Shown: positions 37,633 through 50,933 of the stretch, piece after piece | How positions within the stretch are numbered: position 1 is the first letter of the stretch | Layout: each line of letters begins with the position of its first letter | Origin: Lineus longissimus | Lineage: Eukaryota; Nemertea; Pilidiophora; Heteronemertea; Lineidae | Reading direction: 5' to 3' | Assembly (NCBI RefSeq): GCF_910592395.1 | Contig: NC_088318.1 | Span: 16,244,349 to 16,308,348, forward strand | DNA: 64,000 bases | Made by a program: the position numbers and the translations under genes | The notes under the pieces: generated by a model | Seen by the model: the letters and a program-made list of their open reading frames with translations, nothing else | What the model was told of the DNA's origin: nothing | The model's database searches: none

Positions 37633-40600
37633 ATGTCCTGCAGTAATCCTATAGCTTTTGAAACTGGGAATACTTCAAAGATGGAATTGGAGACAAATCA
37701 TTCAGATGATATCGAGAGGGCGGACGTGATTGTGATCGGAGCTGGCATCAGTGGTAAGTTCCATCATCATCATCATATCATAACGGCCGTCGTAACCCTA
37801 TTGAGTTTATACATATATATATGCTCAATCAGTGGTTTGATATCTCGGCAAGTGTAAGGTTTTTGTGTCTCACTAAAAAACCCCACACAATACTTTGCTT
37901 TGAAACTTACACAGTGTCCAGAGAAGCTTGTGAAGTTAAAAAAAAATCCTGTTCGTATGTCATGGAAAGTGAGATCTGTGTGATCGAAATACGGGCTCAC
38001 CATATGCTGCTTTATATATCGTATACAGATAGTGTACAGGTTCAGTATAACCTATATTGGATCTTTTTTCCCCTAGAGTTATTCATGACGATGCCCTATT
38101 ATAAAAGAGGCTATGTTCATTCCCGACAATTCATTTTCAGCAGAATCCTTAAGCAATCCACTGCTCATCCCAAATCCCACTTAAGACGACACTGATGTTT
38201 GGCCCATAGGCCATCCTGTGTCCCCTTCTTTTATCAATATGATTATTTCCAGGACTGTGTGCTGCTAAACTGCTCAAGGAGGAGGGCCTTGATGTCATCG
38301 TGTTGGAAGCAAGGGACAGAGTTGGAGGAAGGACTTATACAAAAAAAGTAGGCATAACTAGTTGATATGTTTGTATCATTCTTTAAATATGATTGTGCAG
38401 TTAACGATGATTAAATATGTTAAAGGGGCGCAATCAATCACCACATTTTTCTTCCAAAGCTTTTCAGCTGCGGCAAAGCTGTAAGCGATCTAACTGTTGA
38501 TCTTGGCTGTGTCCCCTGGCCGCTATTTTCACTACTGTTCTAAATTTCATATTTGAATTATGTTGTTGGCCAAATAAACATACCTATATTTTGAACATTC
38601 AAAAGCTTAGTTATTTTGCGAAATTTTGGGAATGACCACCTTTGATAAATTTGCTGGCATAGATTCCAAACTACAGTATTTATATACTCTCATCCGTGGA
38701 GCGTTTTTCTCTCTGAAAGGGTCCCAGCCATGGCTACTCTGATCTCGGTGGTGCCTATGTTGGACCAACACAGGATCGAATCATCCGTCTCGCAAAAGAG
38801 CTGAAGGTCGAAACCCACAAGGTTGATGAAGAAGGAAAAATAGTGAGCTACAATCATGTAAGTAGACAGCCTAGAGATCAACATGTAGACGATTAAATTG
38901 GCTCATATGAGTTTTGAAGCATGCCAGGCTGTTTTCAATTTTTTGTTCCAGAGGGGAGGGGAAGGGGGACACAAACCTCTCCGAGGGGGCAAAATCCCCT
39001 TCAAGGTGCTGTTTTTTCTCAATCATTTTTCTTTCAGAATAACTGGGCTGCATTGGAGACAATAACCTCAACAATCTGTAATCCCATTGCTTTCGTAGAC
39101 TACCTAAATGCCTATCGGACAATCGATTCATTTGCAAAACAGGTAAGAGGGATGGCAGAATAGGTGATCAACGCTGCACATAGATAGACCAAAAATGCAG
39201 ACTAAAACCTGAGGCGCTAGCCAAGATACCCAAGTAGTAGACTTCATCAGAAAATGAATGACGAGGACTGTTAAATTCTGTTATAAAATGCTCAAAATCA
39301 ACATTTGCCATCCATTGAAAATTTAGCAGTCGCAGCTTGAGACAACAAGGTCATGCCAACTTATCGTTGGTGAATATCAGTCCTAAAGTCTCCTCCTATG
39401 GATGGATATACACCAGACGACAGTGGATTCGTTGATCGGCATGCAACAAGGTCTGCTGCAATCAAAACAAGGCTTAACGTATTTTATGTTGTGACTGAAG
39501 TATGACCTTTCCATTGGCTGTTTCAATTTTCTAGGTTCCTTTGAATGCTCCCTGGGAAGCGCCTCGTGCCAAGGAATGGGATGCGATGAATGTTGCTCAG
39601 TTTGTTGAGAAGCTGTGTTGGACAAAGTGAGTAATAGCTTAGAAAACCAACTCCAACAAAAGCTATAAGCAGGGACAGGTTCAACTGTATATATAAGTTA
39701 CAGGGAGCCTGTCAGGGTTGAGATGTTTTACCTCCCATTACCTTGCAATATTACTGCTTGGAATGTTTGTATACTTTTTTGATAATACCTAGGGGGCAGA
39801 CAGCTCATTTTTACTATAGCCCGGATAATTTCAGACACCGGAGCATATATAGGCCTGTGATACAGGGATTGGACAGGGCATCCCTCGTTCTAGATTTTAG
39901 AAGCGGAAAATCAGGAATACTGATTTATAATCGGGGGGGGGGGGGGGGGGGGAAATATGTTCTCATGTTACATGTGCATTGTCAAGTCACTTATCACTAT
40001 TGAATCTTGCAGAGAAGTACACTTCGACCTCCACTTGCTTCTTTCTGGCCTGTTCGCAGAAGACTTAGATAAGATCTCCTTACTATATGTCTTGTGGAGT
40101 ATTAACTCGGGTGGATCCCTCAATCGAATGGACGAAATTGAAAATGGCGCCATTGTAATTACTGTGTTTTTCCTGGACTTTAAAAGGAGGGGTATTTTTG
40201 TCAGTGGGAGCTTAGAGTAGGCAGGTTACTCTAGGTTGGGAGATGGCTTGGGAGCATGGCGTCAATAAATGACACTTTTTGACTGGGCAAAGTCAAAAGA
40301 CTGTCGTTTTTATAAAGCCTACTTTGCAGCTCATACAACAACAACACTGGGGAGGACAGGTGGTGGAGGTGGTGGAGGTGGTGGCAGGGCAGCATCGGCG
40401 GGCAGAAAATGCATGTGATCATGGTCCGCAGACTTGGGATTTTCTCAAGAGTCAATAGAATTTCGGTTATTATCTTAGGAGACCATTTTAGCAGTTGTTT
40501 TGTAGTTTCGTGCAATCCACATGCATGATGCTTATTACAGGAACGGAAGTTTGTTGGTGGAGCTCAACAGATCTCAGAGAAAATGGCTGATATCCTTGGC

Positions 40601-43264
40601 GATCGTGTGAAGTTGTCAAGTCCTGTACTAAAAATAGACCAAACTGGAGAAGAACCTCTGTTGACTACGGAACATGGAAAAAAATACATTGTAAGTATTA
40701 TTCCGGTCGCGTTTCATAGGTTGCCAAATTGCTAAATGAAACTTCATTTTAATTGCGATCTTCTAACTCTCGAAAGTGCTTTGACTCTATCAGTGAAATC
40801 GACCATCCTTAACATGATAAAAACCACCATAAATGCCTCTAACCCTTTCCAGGCTCGTCACGTGATAAGTGCAATCCCTATTACCATCCTCAACAGAATC
40901 ACCTTCCGTCCCTCGCTACCAGTTGCAAAGGTCCAACTGTGCATGCGCATGACCATGGGCTGCATCATCAAGACCCACATGTATTATGAGAAACAGTTTT
41001 GGAAAGAGAAAGGTAACTACACTCTTAAGAATAAGGGTTTTTGGGGCTTTGCAAAAACTGTTGAGGTTTTTCTGTCAACACAAATAAAACACCCTGTAGA
41101 GGTTTTTCATGAAAAAAAATTAAGGTTTCCACAAACTCAAAACCCTCTTGGGTTAAAAAGAAACTCTAGGGGTTTTTAAAAAGCTCAGAACCCCTTATTT
41201 TTAGGAGTGTACCCTATTTTTTAACAAATTATAGCTTTTGCCAATCAAAACAGAGAGTTCTTAAAATTTACCTTGCCTTCGACTAATGATTTTCTATCTG
41301 TTTTACCCTAGGTTTAAGTGGCATTGCGAACACGAAGGTTGATGGTGACATATGTATCTGTTTGAATGACACAAAGCCCAATGGATCATTCCCTTGTTTA
41401 GTGCGTTTTATCATTGGTGGAAAGGCGAGGGAATTTACATCTTTGACCCAGGAGGAAAGGTGAGATCAAGGTTTTTAAAACTCAGTATACAAGCAAAATA
41501 CCTACCATTACTTTGGATGTTAGTAAGTTAAAGTCGACTGGGCTGTTGCCGAGCTGAGAACAGCTCACACGGATGGTGCTTATCACGGTTTCCATAGCAT
41601 TAAGTGACGAGGGGTATTACTCCTCCTGGATAGGATGCTGGTCTATCACAGGTTAACTTCCCAGGCCAGCTCAGTACCCATTCAGTCCCGAGTTGAGAGG
41701 GTATATGAGGGTTACCCATATTTTGGGTAATTTTCTTGCGATACACACATTTTCCAAGGCACTATCCAGTGAATTACTATTTACCTGATGATGTCATCTG
41801 CACTGGGTCAATGTGAATTACTATTTACCTGCTGTCATCTGCACTGGGTCTATCTGTAATACTACTTCAGGAAGCGACGACTAGCTGATCAATATGCCGA
41901 GGTGTTCAAGATGGAGGAAATGCGACATCCCATTAGATATGAGGAACTGAACTGGTTGGAGGAGGAATATAGCGGCGGCGGTTATGGTGGGGTCATGCAA
42001 CCAGGTCTCCTCACGACATTCGGATCGTAAGTTGATCGGTCATCCTTGACTTACTTTACTCTATTTTCTACATATGAATCCCCCCCATCCAAATTGCTTT
42101 TGAGAGTGTGAAAATTTAAAACAAAACAAAAGATCTTTTGATACACATATGATGGTGGTTTATGAAGTGGCCAAGCCAGAGACATTTGGGTGCCTGGTTT
42201 AGAGTTATAACATATTCCATGGAGTGTTGATGGAGATGTTGATGCCTGGTTAGTTATAACATGGAATCTCACCATGGAGTGTTGATGGAGATGTTGATGC
42301 ATGGTTAGTTATAACATGGAATCTCACCATGGAGTGTTGATGGAGATGTTGATGCCTGGTTAGTTATAACATGGAATCTCACCATGGAGTGTTGATGGAG
42401 ATGTTGATGCCTGGTTAGTTATAACATGGAATCTCACCATGGAGTGTTGATGGAGATGTTGATACCTGGTTAGTTATAACATGGAATCTCATCATGGAGT
42501 GTTGATGGAGATATTGATGCCTGGTTAGTTATAACATGGAATCTCACCATGGAGTGTTGATGGAGATATTGATGCCTGGTTAGTTATAACATGGAATCTC
42601 ACCATGGAGTGTTGATGGAGATGTTGATGTATCCTTAGAGAACTCCTTATTGTATTAATTATGACTTTCGTTAATGACTGAATATTCTTCTTCAGAAAGT
42701 TACGAGAACCAGTTGGTAATGTACATTTTGCTGGTGCGGAGGCTGCAACAGTTTGGGTGGGCTATATGGATGGTGCAGTGCAGTCTGGAGAAAGGGCTGC
42801 AAGAGAGGTATATCTAACATTAGTCCTATTGCCATGGGCGATGTGCATGTACATGACCCCTTGACATGCGGGTGATGTACACAGCATGCCCATATAAAAC
42901 TTTAGTTCATTAGCATTTGGTCGCACCCTCTCTTAACATGGCAATCACACTCAAGGGAATCATTAATTGCATAATTCATCCGTGGACAATTTCCTTCAGA
43001 ATTCAAGTACCTATTTTTACAATAAAATCTGAACCTGGTCCTTCCTTTCAGATCCTTCATAAACTTGGCCGTATTTCCGAGGATGACATCTGGCAAGAGG
43101 AGGCGCCCTCTATAGAAATCCCACATGCTTCAATCGGTGAACATACCTTTGAAAAGTTCTTGCCATCCATGAATGTCATCATAAGTTTCTTCACTGCCAT
43201 ATCAAGTGGATTATTTCTGTGGGGTTTCTTTAAGTTTTTTAATATAAGTCTCAAAAACTTTTAG
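37633..43264 (+). CDS. MAO: Flavin monoamine oxidase with Gly in place of the FAD-linking Cys
   Basis: Oxidative deamination of monoamines at the outer mitochondrial membrane. Exons: 37633-37753, 38253-38347, 38720-38857, 39038-39142, 39535-39626, 40013-40154, 40541-40690, 40853-41012, 41312-41459, 41871-42026, 42696-42807, 43052-43264. All phases close: 543 residues (human 520-527). The FAD Rossmann motif [18 protein letters not shown] is followed by [14 protein letters not shown]. Further landmarks are [33 protein letters not shown] (flavin-N5 lysine, MAO-B K296), [18 protein letters not shown] (second aromatic-cage Tyr) and [11 protein letters not shown]-terminal membrane anchor sits in [18 protein letters not shown]. 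The vertebrate SGGCY motif reads SGGGY here (codons AGC GGC GGC GGT TAT near 41970): the cysteine that binds FAD covalently is missing while the cage Tyr next to it is kept. An intact frame and splice sites argue for a working gene. Confidence 0.95.
39931..39952 (+). repeat. Poly-G tract in a MAO intron
   Basis: About 20 consecutive G. Comparable to 17979-18001. Its length in the assembly should be treated as approximate. Confidence 0.85.
42193..42630 (+). repeat. 55-bp minisatellite, about 8 units, in MAO intron 10
   Basis: Unit contains GGTTAGTTATAACATGGAAT, CTCACCATGGAGTGTTGATG and GAGATGTTGATGCCT. Starts at 42248, 42303, 42358, 42413, 42468, 42523 and 42578 are exactly 55 bp apart, with a diverged first unit at 42193. 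Neighbouring units are nearly identical, which implies recent expansion. Head-to-tail with no spacers. Confidence 0.95.
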
Positions 43265-45414
43265 TGACAGGTGGTTATTTTCCTATGGGGTTACTTAAAG
43301 ATTTTCAATATAAGCCATAGACGGTTTTGGTGGAGGACACTAGAGACTTAAGTGAATTATTAAGAGTGATTACATTGCGGGAAACGATTGCTTTCAAGTA
43401 CTCACCAGCAGTTTGACTGTAGTCTTTGCCCTCAATGGTTGGTGATATGACCACACCTGAAAAGATGGGAAGATTTTCGAATAGTGGCAAAAACTTCAGA
43501 CTGACTGTTTATGGTTTTTATTTTCACAGTGTTACACTCATACGATCCAAATCACAATTAACATCTCTAAATTTGTGTAATTCGTGGCGAAGTCTAGTGC
43601 CCTCTGTTGGAGTACACGTGCTACTGTACTGCCCAAGTCGTTATACACCGTCGTCCCTCGATCATATGTCCGATACTTCCAAGTCAGCATCTACAACTGC
43701 CGTTGCTGTAGTTGCAGGAGATTTGATGATCCATCTTGTCAAAGTTGATGGCATTAGTGCCTGTAAGGCACATTGTAAATTACATCTTTGAAAGTGTTGG
43801 GTTAGTAAGGACTGTGAATTAATTTTGTGTGTCCTAATTTTTGCTCTGTGTTCTTCTTTTGTTGCCTGTTCTACTTTTGTTGTGGGTAGAGTTTATTTTG
43901 TTGCGGAACATAAATTATTTCTTCGCCCTTAATTTTTCTTCTGTTTCAATGTTTTTCCCTGTGATAAAATTTTGTGTGACCTAATTTTCTTATGTGATTT
44001 ACTTTGTTCTTGGCAGACTTTATCTTCTTTACTTAACTTAAATCATTTGTTCGCTATTAATTCTTGTTCCCGTTTAATACTTTACAACTCTTTATGGTGT
44101 CGACTTTAGATGATGCAACTAAATTTATGCTCAGTCCTTAGCATGTCGCTGAATGCACGATACATTTCATAAATGAGTAGGGAATAGGTTAACACTTACT
44201 GGTACTTGTATGATAATAACGGTAATAATGATTTTATTGATCTAGCGCTATAAAGCATTTTCCAATAAAAGAAGGCAGGTGATGCAATCAATTTTAAGAG
44301 ACTGAACATAAATTTAGTTGCATCATCCTTTTCATCCTAAGTCCACCCCATTAAAGATATCCCTCCTGACAACTGAGTAAAATACCAAATCACCGCAACA
44401 GCTTCCTTTACAAGTTTCCCCCTGAGAGTATTAATTAGTGATGAAATAGCTGTGAGATTAATCGATAAGGAAACCACTTTGCGAAATAGACCTGTCGTAA
44501 AAGATGTCATAAAGCTAAATTGGCCGATTTGCTTGCGTTGCAGACTTGAAATTGGTGTCTACAGCACCAATTTTAATCAGAATGGCCTACAGGGGATTTA
44601 TGGCCTAATGCTACTCCTACATAATAGCCATTTGGAGTTCCTGAAAGAATCTCCCTAATGAGAGATTTTGGATTTCTCTTGATACTGATTGCTCCTCATG
44701 TATGTCACAGACTTAGAATTGATGTCTTCATGACCTGCTTTAGTCAGAATAACAGTCTTTATGGGATTTATGATGCTTAAAGGCCTATGCCATTTGTTAA
44801 AAAATTGTATGTTGCTTATGGAAGTTAACGCCATTTATGAAAATTGCGAATTCTAACAATTTGTCACTTAGACAAACCACGAAAAATCATACCATTTTGC
44901 ATTATTCAAATATGAAATATCACTTAATGCCATCAACTGAAATCTACTTCCTCCTCGGATGAAAATAGCATGATAGTTGCCAATAAATTTTCACCTACCG
45001 TCATAAAATAATTTAAAGTGCTAGTTAATGTCAAACCTCTAGAGCAGAAATGGAATGAAGCGATGGGGTGAATGGGTTCTAATCTCCTGGGATCATGCTT
45101 TGAGATTGATGCTGGACCAACCAGAGTTGTTTACCATTGCTTCATCTTATTTTCAAATTTGCAGACTGACGGAGGAGAGGGAGGTGTTTAACTGTTTTGC
45201 AATTGACTCATTAAGTTATGCAAGCCAAGAAACTTTGGCGAGCTTTTTTTGCAATTTTTCCAAACGCGCTGTCAAATACGAACACGGTAGTCGTTGAGAT
45301 TTAAGCTGTATGCAATGCGATTTTCAGTCCACCACCAATTGAAAAGAGCGAATTTGTCCGCATCGCTAACATTTTCCTGGTCTACATAGAGTGTATAGTT
45401 AGTTTTTCATAACC

Positions 45415-45482
45415 AAAACGTGCTCCGCTAACGGAAGACGATGGACGCCACGATATCGTATAAGCTCCCCAGAGGTGAGCTA
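45415..45482 (-). repeat. End fragment of the GCTCACCTC element (inverted)
   Basis: AACGTGCTCCGCTAACGGA, GACGATGGACGCCACG and AGAGGTGAGCTAAC are the inverse of the left end at 35321. The (CGT)n tract is contracted to a few units. Confidence 0.65.
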
Positions 45483-45694
45483 ACAAATGTTAAAGGAGGA
45501 GAGTCTTGAGAATCCTGTGCCAGGAATAACGTGTAATTCCTGCCAAGATATTAACATCAAAGTGGCGGTGGCCCTGTCAGCAAAAGGACTATATGCTGCT
45601 TCAGCTGGCTGCATGGTGGACCCAATCACATCTCTGTGACACAAGCATTGTTGTGAGATGTAAACAATTCCTCTCCTGGCTTGAGAACAGCAAG

Positions 45695-45870
45695 CAGCTA
45701 CACTAGGATACCAGTATGTGCTGACTGGAAGACAACCAGCTTCACTAGGGTACCAGTATGTGCTGACTGGAGGACAACCAGCTTCACTAGGGTACCAGTA
45801 TGTGCTGAATGGAGGACAACCAGCTACAATAGGGTACCAGTATGTGCTGATTAGAGGACAACCAGGTAAA
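45695..45870. repeat. 42-bp minisatellite, about 4 units
   Basis: Unit has GGAGGACAACCAGCTTCACT and AGGGTACCAGTATGTGCTGA. Because 42 is divisible by three, the minus strand stays open and spells a 14-residue repeat (STYWYPSEAGCPPV). There is no evidence that this is translated. Confidence 0.85.
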
Positions 45871-45974
45871 TGCACAACAGGGTAACAGTAACATGACTCA
45901 TTTTATTTGGATGTTCATTTTCAGACACATTCACAGGACTTCAAGTCTCACACACAACAATCACACAAGCAACA

Positions 45975-46114
45975 CCTGTAACCGAGCTTCTTGATACTCG
46001 GATCACCTTCGATCTGTCTACACCTGTAACGGTTCTTCTTGATACTCGGAGTACCTTGGATCTGTCTACACCTTGATACTCTGAGTTCCTTCGATCTGTC
46101 TACACCTGTAACTG
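45975..46114 (+). repeat. Short tandem repeat of about 50-60 bp, 3 units
   Basis: Three copies of CTTGATACTC(G/T)GA followed by TTCGATCTGTCTACACC, with TGTAAC between two of them. Confidence 0.75.
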
Positions 46115-47584
46115 CAAAAAGAACTTGGAGACAGGTTGGAGCCAGTTTAGCAGATGTGGTATTTCACAACGTGACAAAAAAACAAGACCACAATAACAAG
46201 AAGAAACAGAGTTTAACTACATGTTTATATCTTTTATTTCTAGTCATGATACATTTTTGACTATACAGTATTTAATAATACATGAAGTTTTAAACACAGA
46301 AATCTCTGTCTCTTTGACACTTTTGCTGCAGAGGACGTACTGTGCACATCATGTCACATATGTCCCCATCACCTACAGGTTGTTGTTGTGCTGTGCTGTG
46401 CATTTCATATGTCTATATGACCAGACAAAACGATAAATTCAAATTGCTAAATACTGCTTTCAACCATGAAGACCATGGAGGAAACGTACACCGGAATTTT
46501 ATTTGGGGAACTGGTCATGTTTGACTGTGTGATAATATGATTCTTGCACAAGTGTGACCTGTGCAGATGTACTATGAAATGATAAAGCCACATATTGGCA
46601 ACTTCATTTAATGCCTGCTGGGCATTTGATTCAATAATGGAGGAAATAAATGATAAATGAATAATGAAACATGTTTACTTTTGACAGAAGTGAGTGAAGA
46701 CCAATGAAAAATGACACTATACTTAGGATCGTGCAAAGGGTATCTAATGACATCTTGACCACCAAGGATTTTCCCCGCCTACATTAAAAGGGGAAAACAC
46801 CATGAGGGTCATGATTCCTTGTGAAGAAAAATGATTTGGGTTGATCAAAACACAACCTGTTTGAAATACAATGAAAGTTGGATCGGGCTGTCATCCGTCG
46901 ATTGAGGATCCTAGCCAGACTGATCAGGGGCATGGTGGTGGATGAGATGAGTCGTACAGGGGAATCAGTGATTAATGGTGGATGACAAATTTGATGATTA
47001 TTTCCCCCAAGAACAACAAGCCCATGTTAGTAAATGATACCAATCACCAAGAGATATCTGGCATGTCAGGTGTGAAATGCTCCCCACTTAACAAGCAGCC
47101 CTAAGGAGTCTTCTCATTTATGAAAGCTGGTGTCACCCAGAACACTGCATGACTGTGCATATACTCTCATTACAGTCAGGCAAATAAACAGGTTAAACGA
47201 ATTGTAGAAGACATTACTATAACTTCAGCATGAACTAATTTGTTTCGACAATTTCAATTCGTTTTGGTTAGTTTTGGGTTTCATCAGTATAAACCCTGAT
47301 GGATGAGGATGGGTGACAATGAAGGAAGAGATGATAAGAACTGAATATGAAAATGAAGACTGCTAATGATGATATCCATGGAGATGAAAATGACACCCAG
47401 TGAATGATTCATAGAAAGACAATTCTATATTCCAAGCAGAACTCCGAGACCCATTTGCACAAGCTGCAAACTCATGGTCCCAAAAGCGCTCTGAATATTA
47501 ATTTCAACATTGCTGTTCCGTAAACAGATATACTAACACTATAAACACCAAGTTTTAGTTAAGTTTCATAACTGCACCAGGGCA

Positions 47585-47648
47585 TTGTGTATAACTGCAT
47601 TTCTATTTTCCTGGACCACCAGTAATTACAAACGGCATACCCGGTTAA
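47585..47648 (+). repeat. AAAGGGGTATGCC-family repeat, right end
   Basis: GTGTATAACTGCATTTCTAT then TCCTGGACCACCAGTAATTA and CGGCATACCC, nearly identical to 22815-22877. Confidence 0.7.
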
Positions 47649-48380
47649 CAATTAAAATTTCATTTTCAGCCATCCGATATAAACCGTGTAATTGTAACAT
47701 CTTAGTCAGCGACAATACATGTACGTCTCATGGGCAAATCACCTTTTGTTATGGAACAATAAGTTATGAATCTGTTACAAGGGGGACAGTGAGTACTGTC
47801 ACACCAGGTTCATAATGTGTTGTTTTTTTCCCGCTGCAATTATTGCAAAATGGTGGTGTAGAAAAATCAACAATATTAATTACGTACACGCGGTATCCGT
47901 ATTACCAAGAATTGATAAATAATAGTTTTTATTGATCCTTGATATAACTAGTATGGTTATAAATACATACAACAACACAAATTGAAATAAAACAATTGAT
48001 GCGAGCCATGCATGATATATGGCCATTTGAGGATAATCAAAGAATTTGTTCAAGTTCGAGGTGTTCGAATTCACTTGCACAATGGACTGGCCTCATCCCT
48101 CCCCAAACCACTGAGACTAGTGGTGGGCTTTCAGGAAGTTTCAACAAAGAAGCACAAAAAATCACATTCCTCTCTTCACTTCCAAGAAATATATAGACCT
48201 GAAAAAGGAGACAAAATCAAAGCAAAAACACAGGCAACAAAATGAAATGAAATACCCTTTAGTAACAAAGGAATATGACCAATAGACTCTACTTCCGGGA
48301 GATATAGCATGCTCATTTTCAAACTTGATTCAGTCGCCCACGTACCAAATACTTGACAGTTCGGAACCTGATATATACAT

Positions 48381-48622
48381 CTATATTGTCTCTTGCTTCA
48401 ACTCCTCCATTTGTATACAAGGTGTTGGCGATATATAGAAGTCCTTTTCTTCACTTTCGATTTGTGCCTTTTCATGTGGTTCGGTGTATCCAATGTTATT
48501 GACACAAAATTTAGGAATAATGATACTATTTTCGTCCATTATAGATGTCGCCGTTGTGTATCCAGATGCTCCTCCATTAATGTGTCGTAACCGTGGTGAC
48601 CTCATGCCAGATTTGTGCTCCT
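48381..48622 (-). CDS. Orphan terminal exon; candidate alternative C-tail of the GPCR at 55775
   Basis: A strong acceptor (TTATCACTTTCAG) at 48623 is followed by an open frame of 80 codons entered in phase with 2 bases, ending in TAG. It encodes a polar tail including EHKSGMRSPRLRHINGG, TSIMDENSIIIPKF, NIGYTEPHEKAQIESEEKDF and the end ELKQETI. There are no membrane helices. The phase fits the in-frame donor GCGG|GTAATT at 55837 in the GPCR, giving SRITA|EEHKSG. The link is inference; the exon could also belong to an unseen minus-strand gene. Confidence 0.4.
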
Positions 48623-49951
48623 CTGAAAGTGATAACACCCAATGAATACTAATAATAATATAGATACGAAATATTTTATGTTTTTGTAACAAAAAGACAA
48701 CAAAGATTTTTTTTTAAAGTCGAACACATAGTTTGCACTTCCGAGCCCAAACAATGCGGAAATAACTTTTACGAAATCCATAGACTTATAATTCAGCTCA
48801 AGTTTTGCCAAATACCTCCATATTCATGAATGTCGGCTTGTCACAAAACGTCAGCGACTGGCAAACTATGAGGCCAAGGAGCCAGGGTAACTTTATTCAT
48901 GTCAAGAATATCAACTCTGGGAACTTTTTAAGGATTCACCAACTGAATGAATAATTCAAATATAAAAGAAACCAATCACTTTCACAACAAAAAAAAAACG
49001 ACATAAATGTGCCGAAGGAAATAAGCAGCATTTTATTGAAAAACTTACAACACCAATAGGAATCAACATGCACATCGATAAGCAAGCATACAATTGAATA
49101 AATAGGCAGAAATACAAAATATTGCACACACTAAGACATATATGTAATGTTTTAAAACATGTATAACAGATAAAGTAATGACAATGTTGTTGCAACTAAC
49201 TTAGAAAAAAAAGTTTTCTGTTAAGAGTTTCACCCTTTAAAAGGTTTTTTCAAAATAATAGGTTTTGAAAATTTAGTTAACCAAACTGTGTTTTTGTGAT
49301 GGCAGTTATCATAACATCCCCCTTTCTGTATTAGGGCATCGAATGGACAAATGAAATATTTGAGTTGAACCTAGTGCAACGTACAGGCCGCACAAAATTC
49401 ATATTCGATGACAGAAAACACCCTATCAAAATATGGTGTCTTCAACAGACCATGAACTAAACTAAACTAAACTAAACTAAACGTAGACAGATGATACCAT
49501 CTAAAAGAGACGTCAAAGACCTTTTAGACAAACATCAATCTCCTGTGACATCTGCCAAGGAATAGATAACAACAACCAGATAGTCCTCACTGATGAGGGA
49601 AAAATACGGAAATAGGAAGGTAATAAAATCTATATGACCAAGTTTATCTCTTGACATGTCATCAGAAATATTTCCTGGACATAATGGAAGAGGATGACTA
49701 CACAGATATAGTAAGGATGGAAAGAATATTCAAAGCAACAGGGAACTATAACCAATTTCCATAGACCATATCAATTTTAAAGATCATGGTCTTTCCTATC
49801 AAAACAGCATCCATACATTTTCTTTATGAATGGAATCAAATGCTTTGTTAATGTACCCTTTTAATTTTGTTGGCATCAGCTCACACAAATGACAGGTTGC
49901 CTGTCTTAACGTCCAATTATCATGACAATTAAAAAGGACCCAATTTTGGCA

Positions 49952-50187
49952 AAATCCAAATGCAATCAATTGTTTATCCCAAATGCTGATAAAATAAGAG
50001 TGTCGGTCCTAAATCCGAATGCAATCAATTGTTCATCCCAACTCCTGGTAAAATAAGAGTGTCCATCTCAAATTCTGATGTATCCAATTGCTCATCCCAT
50101 ATCCTGGGAAAATAAGAGTGTCTTTCCTAAATCCGAATGCAATCAATTTTTCATCCCAAAAGCTGGTAATCTAATGCTCTTAGCCTG
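49952..50187 (+). repeat. 59-bp minisatellite, 4 units
   Basis: Units start at 49952, 50011, 50070 and 50129 with AAATCCGAATGCAATCAATT, then TTCATCCCAA and AAAATAAGAGTGTC. Units are moderately diverged. Confidence 0.9.
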
Positions 50188-50933
50188 AAGTAAAAGAAAT
50201 AGTGGTTTCGAAAGTCCTACCAAATACTATTCTATACCAATTCAAAAGCAAGAAGAAGAAGCACACATATCATGAAGCTATGTTAGCAACGTGCACACAC
50301 AATTAAGCAAAGAAATGACAGACATAATTAGCACACTTGACATGCAAATACGAAAAACACTATACTATAGTTATTTTTTTCATGAACAAGTAAAGTGCTT
50401 CATCTGAATTTTCACTTGTAAACATTATCACTGAATATGTTCTAAGACATTGAGTCCTAGGAGAACTTCGAAATCCACACCATGGTCGTCAGAAGTCGTG
50501 ACAAAATTTGCAGATTTCATACTCGGTTATAAGCATGTGCATTGATACTGAAGGATTTGTAAACTAAACACTCAATAATCTTTTTTGCTATACAAAACAT
50601 AGTTGTCATACTTGTCTACGAAACATTGCAATCATCATCCCAAATAAAAGTTCAAAGCAAAAGTCTTTAATATTGTTCAAGTTCCTAGTATCATTAGTAT
50701 TCTAGTGTCAACTGCAATAATTCACATTCAACATGTTCAGAACACACTTTTTCTTGGATAAGTTTTCTCTCTCCAATATGGCCGCCCTAGGGAGAAGTTC
50801 TATTTTTTAAATTCTGTTCATGTTGTACCTCCGTCTAATTAACATCCATTCGCTAAAAAGTTGAAATTTGTACTTATACGAGAAATATCCAGTTTCAGCA
50901 AATTCGTATGAATAATAAATGCACTGCAGCATT

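Larger units (their letters stand above)
43265..48380. other. Spacer downstream of MAO, repeat-rich
   Basis: MAO 3' UTR is probably near the start (AATAAA near 44264). Contains repeat fragments (about 44778-44830, 45415-45482, 45695-45870, 45975-46114, 47585-47648). Several open frames are present but none shows a recognisable domain or splice context. Confidence 0.4.

Noticed and set aside
42193-42630. CRISPR-like regular repeats
   Set aside because: Units are contiguous and near-identical, with no unique spacers and no cas genes, in a eukaryotic intron. Same for the arrays at 49952, 52290 and 61018.
45480-45875. 131-codon frame with a 14-residue repeat (STYWYPSEAGCPPV)
   Set aside because: A 42-bp minisatellite stays open by arithmetic. 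No signal peptide, splice site or conserved flanks were seen.
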